Shown: positions 17,880 through 25,022 of the stretch, piece by piece | Layout of the letters: every line of letters starts with the position of its first letter | Numbering within the stretch: position 1 is the first letter of the stretch | Assembly: GCA_039029395.1 (NCBI GenBank) | Contig: JBCCGG010000057.1 | Coordinates: 1-37,049 of the forward strand | Source of the DNA: JBCCGG01 sp039029395 | GTDB lineage: Bacteria > Pseudomonadota > Alphaproteobacteria > Kiloniellales > JAKSDN01 | Length of the DNA stretch: 37,049 nucleotides | Reading direction: 5' to 3' | The notes under the pieces: generated by a model | The model's input: only the letters and a program-made list of their open reading frames with translations | Told to the model about the DNA's origin: nothing | Databases searched by the model: none | Made by a program: the position numbers and the translations under genes

Positions 17880-18758
17880 CTAGTTGCGTGCTCTAAGCTT
17901 GAGCTTCTCTCTGGCTTCTGCGGGGGTCACCGCACGGGCGCCCATCAGCTCGATGATCTTGATCGCCTTCTCGACCAGCTGGCCGTTGCTCGCGAAGACG
18001 CCGCGCTCAAGATAGATATTGTCCTCCAGGCCGACCCGCACGTGACCGCCGAGCAAGATCGCTTGAGCAACCATGGGCATCTCCATGGCCGAGATGCCAA
18101 AGGCGGCCCACTGGGCGTTCTCGGGCAGCATGTCGGACATGTTCTTCATGGCCGCGGTGTCGGCCGGCGCGCCCCAGGGGATCCCGAGGCAGATTTGATA
18201 GAGCGGCGGCTCGTCTACCAGGCCTTCCTTAACCAGCTGGTTGGCGAAGCGCACATGGCCGGTGTCGAAGCACTCAAGCTCCGGCTTGACGCCGAGCTCC
18301 TGGATGCGTTTGGCCATGGTGCGCAGCATCCCCGGGGTCGAGATGTAGGCACCGACGCCGAAATTGAGCGTGCCGCAGTCAAGCGAGCAGATGTCCGGCA
18401 ACAGCGCCTCGACGTGCTCAAGCCGCTCCATGGGACCGACCATGTCGCTGCCCGGCCCCATCTTGCTGGGGTCGTCTTCGTCGGGCACGTAGTCGCCGCC
18501 CATGCCAGCCGTCAGGTTGATGATCACGTCGGTGTCGCTGTCGCGCACCCGCTCGACCACCTCGCTGTAATACTCGAGCTTGCGGCTCGGCGTTCCGTCC
18601 GGTTCGCGCACGTGCATATGGGCAATCGCGGCACCCGCCTTGGCGGCCTCGATCGCCGCGTTGGCGATCTGCTCGGGCGTCACCGGAATATCCGGATGCT
18701 TGCCAACGGTATCGCCCGCCCCGGTCACGGCACAGGAAACGATCACCTCACGGTTCAT
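17880..18758 (-). CDS. BKACE beta-keto acid cleavage enzyme, 3-dehydrocarnitine (CdhC)-like
   Basis: A 292-residue DUF849 protein. BKACE enzymes use Zn to condense a beta-keto acid with acetyl-CoA, giving acetoacetate and a new acyl-CoA. Zn ligands H47 and H49 (AHMHVRE) and E245 (GLEDN) are present. The sequence resembles the CdhC subgroup (CAVTGAGDTVGKHPDIPVTP, INLTAGMGGD), which converts 3-dehydrocarnitine to betainyl-CoA. GGGAG precedes the ATG. A betainyl-CoA-thioesterase-like gene lies 2.4 kb away on the same strand. Substrate assignment within BKACE from sequence alone is uncertain, so the exact substrate could be a related compound. Confidence 0.88.
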   Translation of the reverse strand: MNREVIVSCAVTGAGDTVGKHPDIPVTPEQIANAAIEAAKAGAAIAHMHVREPDGTPSRKLEYYSEVVERVRDSDTDVIINLTAGMGGDYVPDEDDPSKMGPGSDMVGPMERLEHVEALLPDICSLDCGTLNFGVGAYISTPGMLRTMAKRIQELGVKPELECFDTGHVRFANQLVKEGLVDEPPLYQICLGIPWGAPADTAAMKNMSDMLPENAQWAAFGISAMEMPMVAQAILLGGHVRVGLEDNIYLERGVFASNGQLVEKAIKIIELMGARAVTPAEAREKLKLRARN

Positions 18759-18845
18759 CTCTCGGCTCCCTTGATATCCTGCTCAACTGGGCCAGCACCA
18801 CCAGGCCGCCCGCGCGCACTTGCCGGCGGCCAGAAAACCGGCTCA

Positions 18846-18952
18846 CGCTATCCTAACCCAAATCCAAGTCTTGCAATAGATCGGCGCGAACTTGACCTAT
18901 TACGCCACCAATAGAACTACCACATGACCCTGCGCTTCATGTTAGGATGGCG
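18846..18952. promoter_or_regulatory. Inverted 12-base motif pair between the divergent BKACE and CII-like genes
   Basis: CGCTATCCTAAC (18846-18857) and its near-exact inverse GTTAGGATGGCG (18941-18952) sit 83 bases apart, with one mismatch, each oriented toward one of the two divergent genes. They could be paired operators or parts of two promoters. No protein can be assigned. The rest of 18759-18981 shows nothing else clear. Confidence 0.35.
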
Positions 18953-18981
18953 AATTACGCTCGGGGCCCAAAAATGAGACC

Positions 18982-19428
18982 ATGACGGACCATTCGAACG
19001 CCACCTTCGCCGAGTTGGTGCACCTGATCCTGGTGCACGAGCGGGGCCACTCCCTGAAGGAGGTGGCCGAGTTGCTGGGCATGAAGTACCACACCTTTTA
19101 TGCCCGCCTGCGCGGCCGCGCGGCATTCACACCCGAGGACGTGCGCCTGTTGATCCAAGTGATCGGCGACCCGCGGGTGCCCAACCACCTGCTCAACGAG
19201 ACCGGCTACATCGCCGTCGAGCAGGCCGAGGCCGGCGGCGAGCACGTTTACGATTTGCACCGTGGCGCGACCCGCTCGGTGATCGAGGTGACCGACGTGC
19301 TGCGCACGGTCGAGCGGGCGCTCGCCAACAACCGCATCGACCACATCGACCGGATCAACATCCGCAAAGAGATCGACGAGGCTGAGCGGGCGCTCGCCGC
19401 CCTGCGCAACCGTCTGGAGTCGCTCTAG
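18982..19428 (+). CDS. CII-like DNA-binding protein (phage CII/CP76-like)
   Basis: A 148-residue protein whose first half resembles the phage regulatory CII family: a helix-turn-helix around residues 25-45 (LKEVAELLGMKYHTFYARLRG region) and an HLLNETGY segment near 70. The last 50 residues form a predicted amphipathic or coiled-coil helix rich in Glu, Arg and Leu, suitable for dimerisation. No other phage gene is nearby, so it may be a domesticated regulator. It is divergent from the BKACE gene and may control it. Its stop overlaps that of the TetR gene within CTAG. Confidence 0.65.
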   Translation: MTDHSNATFAELVHLILVHERGHSLKEVAELLGMKYHTFYARLRGRAAFTPEDVRLLIQVIGDPRVPNHLLNETGYIAVEQAEAGGEHVYDLHRGATRSVIEVTDVLRTVERALANNRIDHIDRINIRKEIDEAERALAALRNRLESL

Positions 19429-20030
19429 TCCTGCTGTTCTCGGTCCAGGTCACCAATCTCGAGGGCGAGCCGGCGTGCCGCCTCGCGCAGACGCTCGCCC
19501 AGCGCCTCGTCATCGATGGTACGCGCTAGGATCATGCCACCAACGCACAAGGCGGCCATGGTCATGGCCTTGTCTCGCCGATCCCCGTCGTTAGGCGCCA
19601 AGCCCGCCTCGAACAATCCGATCAAGCGTTCCAGTTGATCCTGGTAAGCGGCCCGGGCGGCTGGCCCAGCACGAGCGACATCGGACGGCAGGGCGATCAG
19701 CGGACATTGGGCTTCGACCCGCTCCAGGTGCTGGCGCGACAAATAGGCATTTACGATCTGGGATGCGATCGATGGCTGGGGCGCGGTCAAATCGATCGGG
19801 CCGCCGTCCTTCTTGTCCATCGGATTGCTGCGAGCGTGGCAGTTTACAGCTTCACTATAGAGTGCGTCTTTGGTCTTGAAGTGGTGGTAGAAGCCACCGC
19901 GGGTCAGCCCAGCCTCGGCCATGATCTCCTCGATCGAGACCTCGGAGAAACCGCGACGGTTGAACAGCCGGCGCGCGCATTCGACTATCCGTGCACGGGT
20001 TTCCGCCTTGTGCTCGGGACGATAGGGCAT
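19425..20030 (-). CDS. TetR-family repressor
   Basis: A 201-residue TetR protein. The N-terminal DNA-binding domain (about 8-55) reads RARIVECARRLFNRRGFSEV, then SIEEIMAEAGLTRGGFYHHF, the canonical recognition helix. The all-alpha C-terminal domain is typical of ligand-binding TetR proteins of the detoxification type. It is divergent from a glutathione transferase gene, with a near-perfect operator between them, so it very probably represses both itself and that gene in response to a reactive small molecule. Confidence 0.92.
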   Translation of the reverse strand: MPYRPEHKAETRARIVECARRLFNRRGFSEVSIEEIMAEAGLTRGGFYHHFKTKDALYSEAVNCHARSNPMDKKDGGPIDLTAPQPSIASQIVNAYLSRQHLERVEAQCPLIALPSDVARAGPAARAAYQDQLERLIGLFEAGLAPNDGDRRDKAMTMAALCVGGMILARTIDDEALGERLREAARRLALEIGDLDREQQD

Positions 20031-20075
20031 GGTCGACCTCCTGTGGGCACCTGGCCTCGGGACTATAGAGCCTTT

Positions 20076-20101
20076 CAGAATATGTTCTTGAACATATTCT
20101 G
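20076..20101. promoter_or_regulatory. Perfect 26-bp palindrome, probable TetR operator
   Basis: Arms CAGAATATGTTC (20076-20087) and GAACATATTCTG (20090-20101) are exact reverse complements around a 2-base TT centre. The site lies between the divergent TetR (start 20030) and glutathione transferase (start 20155) genes, next to a TATAGT that could be the TetR -10 element on the minus strand. Length and symmetry suit a TetR dimer or pair of dimers. Confidence 0.85.
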
Positions 20102-20154
20102 CCTAACGCCACACTCCTGAAACTGAGCAGCCCAAGAAAGCGAGGACGCCCGAC

Positions 20155-20781
20155 ATGAAGCTCTACTATTTCGAGACCCCGAACCCACGTAGGGCCTGCG
20201 CCGTCGCGCGCTATCTGAATTCGCCGGTCGAGTTCGTCCGCGTCGATCTGGGCGCCGGGCAAAATCGCACCCCAGACTTTCTGGCTATCAATCCAAACGG
20301 CAAGGTGCCGGCGCTCGCCGACGGCGAAGCCAAGTTGTGGGAATCCAATGCGATCATGGCGTATCTGGCCCGGAAAGCGGGCTCCGACCTCTTCCCCAAC
20401 GATGACCGGCAGATCGAGATCTTGCGCTGGCTGAGCTGGGACCTCGCCCATTTCTCACGCCATGGCGGCACGCTGCTCTTCGAGCATTTTATCAAGGGCC
20501 GCTTCGGCATGGGCGAGCCCGACCCGGAACGAGTCGAGGAAGCGACAGGATTTTTCAAGCGTTTCGCAGCCGTGCTCAACGACCACTTGAAGGGCCGCGA
20601 CACCCTAGTGGGTGACGGTCTCACGATCGCCGACTTTGCCGTCGCCTGCATGTTGCCGAGCGCTGATCTCGCAAAGCTGCCGCTCGAGGGCTGCCTGGAG
20701 ATCGACCGATGGCACGGTAAGCTCATGGAGCTGCCGGCCTGGCGCGAGCCTTTTCCCACAAATGTCGCCCAATCGGCCTAA
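20155..20781 (+). CDS. Glutathione S-transferase family protein
   Basis: A 208-residue cytosolic GST. The thioredoxin-like N-domain (1-78) has the NPNGKVPAL cis-Pro motif and WESNAIMAYL, where Glu-Ser bind the glutathione gamma-glutamyl group. The helical C-domain has LTIADFAVACML with the conserved N-capping Asp. The family detoxifies electrophiles by glutathione conjugation or reduction; the substrate is unknown. The palindrome at 20076-20101 suggests repression by the adjacent TetR. The stop overlaps the AAA+ gene stop within CTAA. Confidence 0.92.
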   Translation: MKLYYFETPNPRRACAVARYLNSPVEFVRVDLGAGQNRTPDFLAINPNGKVPALADGEAKLWESNAIMAYLARKAGSDLFPNDDRQIEILRWLSWDLAHFSRHGGTLLFEHFIKGRFGMGEPDPERVEEATGFFKRFAAVLNDHLKGRDTLVGDGLTIADFAVACMLPSADLAKLPLEGCLEIDRWHGKLMELPAWREPFPTNVAQSA

Positions 20782-22841
20782 ACCGCGAATCCGATCGGCT
20801 GAGGCCGGTTCGGCTTGCCGCGGCACTCAGCGGCCAGCAGTTCGACCAAGGTCGCGTCATCTGCTTCGAAGTCGAGGAACGCCGCTTTCCTTTTGACTGT
20901 GACGAAGTCGCTCGGCGTCAGGGCGGTGAGCGCGAGCGCTTGCGCCGGCGCCGGATGGCCGAAGAAGCGCTCGAAGGCACGCGCCACCCGGGGCCGGTCC
21001 AGGTAGTCGAGCTTGACCTTGAAAAGGAATCGCCGAAGCGCCGCCGGATCGATCTGCTCGATCAGATTGGTGGTGCAGCAGAACGGCAGGGGATGGGCCT
21101 CCATCCAGGTCAGCATCTCGGCGACCTGGGACACCTCCCAACTGCGGGTCGCCCCGCTGCGATGGCTGAGCAATGCGTCGGCCTCATCGAAAATCAAGAG
21201 GGCGCGCTCGGCCAGCGCCTGCTCGAAGGCCTCGGCAATGTTCTTCTCGGTCTCGCCGACCCACATGCTGAACAGGTCCGAGCCGCGTTTCTTGATCGAC
21301 TTGAGGCCGAGTGCCCGGGCCAGGTGCTGGGCGAAGGCCGACTTTCCGGTGCCCGGTGGGCCGTGCAGGCAAAGCGAGATCGCTGGCACCTCGTCGGATG
21401 CGCAAAGGCGGCCGATCAGGCGCTTCAAGTCGGTATCGCCGTTCAACAGGTCCAGGTCGAAGCCACCTGGCGAGGCCTCCCGCTCCGGCGGAAGGTGCTT
21501 GCCGGTCAGCGCGCCATGCATGCCACGCAAGGCGAGATCGAGCTCCGCGAGCCCGCCGCCGGCCAACTCTGCGGCCTTGACGGCGTTGGCGGCGACTGCC
21601 GGCGTTACCTCGTAGCGCTCGGCGAAACGCTCGAGGGCGCGCGGCTCCTGGGCAAGCGAGGACTCCGCGATCACGCTCTGCCAAATCCGCCGGCGCTCGC
21701 CTGCACTCGGCATCTTGAACTCCACGATCATGGTCATGCGCCTCAGGTAGGCTGGATCCACGTCCCAGATATGGTTCGAGGTCCAGATGACCGGCACCGG
21801 GTTTTCCTCCAGCATGCGATTGAAGAACAGCTTTGAAACGCCGCGGTTGTCCTTGCGCTTGGCGCTCAGGCGAATGTCCTCCATCTCGTCGAACAGCAGA
21901 AGCGTGCCGGCTCGTCGGCGCGCCAACTGACCCATGAAGCGCAGATCCGCCAGACGGTCTTGCCAATCCAAATGGACGCCGGCTTGCTCGTTCTCGCCAG
22001 CGGCAAAGAGATCGACGGCGAGGTGATTAGCGAGTGCCCGGGCGAACTCGGTCTTTCCGCTGCCTGCCGGACCGTGCAGCAGAATGTTGACGCCGAGCGC
22101 GCCTTGCTGGACCGCGCCGCGCAGCACCCGGGCCGCCAGATCCCGGTCGGCTCCCAAGGCGCTGAAGCGCTCAAAGCCGAGCCGGCCGCGCTGGGCCGGC
22201 CCGAAGATCGCAGCCTGCAGGGCCGCCCGGGTGTCGAAGGGCAAGAGAAGACTGCGTCGGACCGTGCTCGCCAGGGCAAGGTACTCCGCCTCGCCATCCT
22301 CGCAGGTTGTGAGATAGCGACAGCCGCCGTTGACGCTCACAAGCCCGCTGGCCACCAAAGGCGCCTCGGGCAGCAATCGCTTTTGCACCTGGTCGCGCGG
22401 CACCGCAAGCAAGAAGGCGAGCGCGCGCAAGACCATGCGGTTGTTCGGCGTCAGCGCGTCGACCAGGCTCTCGACCCGGCCCATCTGAATGTAGCGGGCC
22501 GTCAGCTCGAGCATCCGCCGGTCCAGATCTGAGAGATCCAGATCCTGCGCAATCCAAGCGACATTGCGCGCGACCTCATCGAGGGGCACGACGCCGGCTT
22601 CGGAGAGATCGGCGATTACCTGATCCAAGCAACTCTCGACAGCGGCTCGAACTTTGTCGCCACGGCCGCGTTTCTCCTCGTAGGCTTTGATCAACTCCTC
22701 GGGCAGGGCAAGCGAAAGCGCTGCGCGGTTGGCGCAGAGCATGCCCAGGCAGGCTTCGACGCACCACCTGTCGTCTCTGCCATCGGCCAAGGCTTCGCTA
22801 AGAACGCGGGCAATGTAGGCCCGTTCGGTCTGGTCGCTCAT
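20778..22841 (-). CDS. Tandem AAA+ ATPase of unknown role
   Basis: A 687-residue protein with two AAA+ modules after a roughly 240-residue mostly helical N-terminal region. Module 1 has Walker A GPAGSGKT (257-264) and Walker B LLLFDEME (314-321). Module 2 has Walker A GPPGTGKS (494-501), the pore-loop-like SMWVGETEKNI, Walker B LLIFDEAD (548-554), a TTNL sensor-1 (590-593) and a paired Arg finger RR (603-604). Module 2 resembles the classic Cdc48/Vps4-like clade, which suggests substrate threading or remodelling. No peptidase domain or obvious partner is seen. An adjacent minus-strand ankyrin-repeat gene lies upstream, separated by 239 bases. Confidence 0.88.
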   Translation of the reverse strand: MSDQTERAYIARVLSEALADGRDDRWCVEACLGMLCANRAALSLALPEELIKAYEEKRGRGDKVRAAVESCLDQVIADLSEAGVVPLDEVARNVAWIAQDLDLSDLDRRMLELTARYIQMGRVESLVDALTPNNRMVLRALAFLLAVPRDQVQKRLLPEAPLVASGLVSVNGGCRYLTTCEDGEAEYLALASTVRRSLLLPFDTRAALQAAIFGPAQRGRLGFERFSALGADRDLAARVLRGAVQQGALGVNILLHGPAGSGKTEFARALANHLAVDLFAAGENEQAGVHLDWQDRLADLRFMGQLARRRAGTLLLFDEMEDIRLSAKRKDNRGVSKLFFNRMLEENPVPVIWTSNHIWDVDPAYLRRMTMIVEFKMPSAGERRRIWQSVIAESSLAQEPRALERFAERYEVTPAVAANAVKAAELAGGGLAELDLALRGMHGALTGKHLPPEREASPGGFDLDLLNGDTDLKRLIGRLCASDEVPAISLCLHGPPGTGKSAFAQHLARALGLKSIKKRGSDLFSMWVGETEKNIAEAFEQALAERALLIFDEADALLSHRSGATRSWEVSQVAEMLTWMEAHPLPFCCTTNLIEQIDPAALRRFLFKVKLDYLDRPRVARAFERFFGHPAPAQALALTALTPSDFVTVKRKAAFLDFEADDATLVELLAAECRGKPNRPQPIGFAV

Positions 22842-22855
22842 AACTGGCTTTCTAA

Positions 22856-22874
22856 GGAGCCGCGATACGGCTCC
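22856..22874 (-). promoter_or_regulatory. Hairpin in the leader of the tandem AAA+ gene
   Basis: GGAGCCG and CGGCTCC form a perfect 7-bp stem with a 5-base loop, ending 14 bases before the ATG at 22841. No T run follows on the coding strand, so it is more likely a leader structure or protein site than a terminator for the ankyrin gene. I saw nothing else in 22842-23080. Confidence 0.4.
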
Positions 22875-23080
22875 GCTCGAAACAAGGAAACGCCAAGGCG
22901 CGCCCGTAAGGGCACCGCCAACTTCGATTTTCAGGGATCGCTCGGATCGGCCGGGCTGGCTAGCCTAGCGCAGCAGGATGCCGACGACCCATGGCGACCC
23001 AGATGGCCGCTTTTGTTTGGGCAAGTTCAGTCGTCAGCATGCAAATGATCCTTCGGGTTTCGACGTGCGCGAGGTTTCTA

Positions 23081-24085
23081 TCATGAATGGCTGGCATTTT
23101 CAACCGGGGCCAAGTCGGCGGGGGTTTTGCCCCCTTCATCCTTGAGATTTTCGTCAGCGCCATGAACGCGCAGCAGCGCTGCAATGTCCTTAAATCCGGC
23201 GGCTGTTGCGAGGTGCAGAGCCGTGCGCCCTTTGGGTCCGCGCTCGTTCACTTCTGCGCCGTGGTTGATCAGGACCTCGACCTTGTCGAGCCGCGCGCCC
23301 TTGTCGGCGCGAACCACGTAAGCGAGCGCCGGATAGCCACCTAGGCCTGGGCCGCTGACCGGCGCGCCAAGCTCGACTAGACGCGTGAAGCAGGCAAGAT
23401 CGCCCACGTCGACCAGAACGCCTGGGTCGAGCGTGCGGGCGTCGGCGCGGTGAGCGACCAGCAGATCGATCAGATCGAGCCGCCCGATCCGAGCGGCCAA
23501 GTTGAGCAGGGTCAAGCTATAGGGACGGATCCGCGCCCCGCGCTTGATCAATTCCTTGACCAGGATCTCGTGGCCGCCGGCTACGGCGAAGGCCAGAAGC
23601 GGCATATAGTAGATCGCGTCCCAAGAATCTTCTTCATGGATCAGCTTGGCGCTCTTAGCCAGGCGGCGGAGAACATCTTTCTGGTGCCCCAGAAAGGCGG
23701 CCCTTTCCAAATCGGGTGGGGCGCTCTTGGTTCGCAGGTAGTCGGCGACCCGGTCACGCTTGTAGTAGAGAGCCGCGCAGTAGGGCGTCAGCAGAACCCG
23801 GCTCTCGTTGTTGTAACGCCCAGGCACATTTGATTCGGCGCCACTCTCCACCAGGAACGTGACGACTTCGAAGCGCCCCTTGCGCGTGGCCTCCCACAGC
23901 AGCGTCCGATTGTGGGGGCCGATCCTGTTGAGAAACTCTGGATGGTCCCGCACCAGCCCGCGGACACCGGCAAGATCGCCCTTGGCGGCCAGATCTAGGT
24001 GCTTGGTGGCCAACCGGTTCTTCAGCGCGCCCGGCGTCGGTGGTTTTGTCGGCCGCAGCCAGCGCTGGACGGAGATACGGCTCAT
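23081..24085 (-). CDS. Ankyrin-repeat protein
   Basis: A protein of about 334 residues made largely of ankyrin repeats. Clear units are LDLAAKGDLAGVRGLVRDHP, TLLWEATRKGRFEVVTFLVESG, LLAFAVAGGHEILVKELIKRGA, LLNLAARIGRLDLIDLLVAH and TALHLATAAGFKDIAALLRVHGA near the C-terminus. No signal peptide or enzymatic domain is visible, so it is probably a cytoplasmic protein-binding scaffold. The start at 24085 (MSRISV) is preferred; an ATG at 24142 adds 19 residues. It is divergent from a TetR gene and lies upstream of the AAA+ gene on the same strand. Confidence 0.85.
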   Translation of the reverse strand: MSRISVQRWLRPTKPPTPGALKNRLATKHLDLAAKGDLAGVRGLVRDHPEFLNRIGPHNRTLLWEATRKGRFEVVTFLVESGAESNVPGRYNNESRVLLTPYCAALYYKRDRVADYLRTKSAPPDLERAAFLGHQKDVLRRLAKSAKLIHEEDSWDAIYYMPLLAFAVAGGHEILVKELIKRGARIRPYSLTLLNLAARIGRLDLIDLLVAHRADARTLDPGVLVDVGDLACFTRLVELGAPVSGPGLGGYPALAYVVRADKGARLDKVEVLINHGAEVNERGPKGRTALHLATAAGFKDIAALLRVHGADENLKDEGGKTPADLAPVENASHS

Positions 24086-24168
24086 GGGCGAAGTCTGCCC
24101 GAACCATTGAATGTGCACAAGAAGCGGCCACAATGGTGACATGGTCGTCTTCTAGGCTAAACTGCATC

Positions 24169-24798
24169 ATGGCTGGAAAGACACGACGCAAGGCCGCCGC
24201 GCCACTTGAGGATCGGATCCTTGAGGCGGCCATGGATATGGCTGAAGAGACCGGTTGGGACAACCTGCGGCTCCACGAGGTGGCGGAGGCGTTGGGGATC
24301 TCGCTGGCCGACCTGCTGAGCCATTACCGGGATCTGGACGGCGTCGCCGACGCTTGGTTTACCCGCGCGTGGCGGGCCATGCTAGCGGAACCGCCCGAGG
24401 GTTTCGACGACCTGCCGGCACGCGAGCGCCTCTTCCTCCTGATGATGCGCTGGTTCGACGCCTTGGCGCCGCGCCGAGCGGTCACCGCCGACATGATCCG
24501 CACCAAGCTCTATCCGTCCCACCCACACCATTGGGTGCCGATGATCTTCAACCTCTCGCGTACTATCCAATGGCTGCGTGACGCCGCCCATCTGGACGCC
24601 GGCGGCCGCCGGCGAATGCTCGAGGAAGTGGGCCTCAGTACCCTCTTCCTAGCCACACTGAGGGTCTGGATGTCCGACGACAGCCCAGAGCAGGAACGGA
24701 CCCGCGCCTACTTGGAGCGCCGCCTTAACAGGGCGGACCGGGTCATGGCACGGCTCTATCGGTCACGCTCGGAAACCGATCAGCAATCCGGCGCCTGA
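24169..24798 (+). CDS. TetR/AcrR-family regulator
   Basis: A 209-residue protein with an N-terminal TetR-like helix-turn-helix (about 12-60: DRILEAAMDMAEETGW, then LHEVAEALGISLADLLSHYRDL). The recognition helix differs from the usual TxxxxxYxHF pattern (LADLLSHY). The rest is helical, with no recognisable ligand motif. The chosen ATG has no Shine-Dalgarno-like site just upstream, so a leaderless or weakly translated transcript is possible. The start is only 83 bases from the divergent ankyrin gene. Confidence 0.78.
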   Translation: MAGKTRRKAAAPLEDRILEAAMDMAEETGWDNLRLHEVAEALGISLADLLSHYRDLDGVADAWFTRAWRAMLAEPPEGFDDLPARERLFLLMMRWFDALAPRRAVTADMIRTKLYPSHPHHWVPMIFNLSRTIQWLRDAAHLDAGGRRRMLEEVGLSTLFLATLRVWMSDDSPEQERTRAYLERRLNRADRVMARLYRSRSETDQQSGA

Positions 24799-24916
24799 CG
24801 GCCAGCCAAGCCGTAGACGACTTCCTCCAAACACCAAACCGCCTGTGACCTGGGACGCGCGTAGGACTGCTCGCAAAGAACAGGACCGCCGCCTCGCCAA
24901 GTGGATCGCCCGATAG

Positions 24917-24947
24917 TTGACATCGGCGTGTCATGGCATCCGATCAT
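24917..24947 (+). promoter_or_regulatory. Candidate promoter upstream of the APC permease gene
   Basis: An exact TTGACA (24917-24922) is followed after 19 bases by GATCAT (24942-24947), a poor -10 at long spacing. It would give a leader of about 70 bases before the GTG at 25023. The remainder of 24799-25022 shows nothing else. Confidence 0.3.
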
Positions 24948-25022
24948 AAAATCTTGTATGGCGCGCTGCCTCGATGGCAGTGTTTTCAGTCTGCCGCAAT
25001 CTGTACGAAAGAGAGACGCCTT

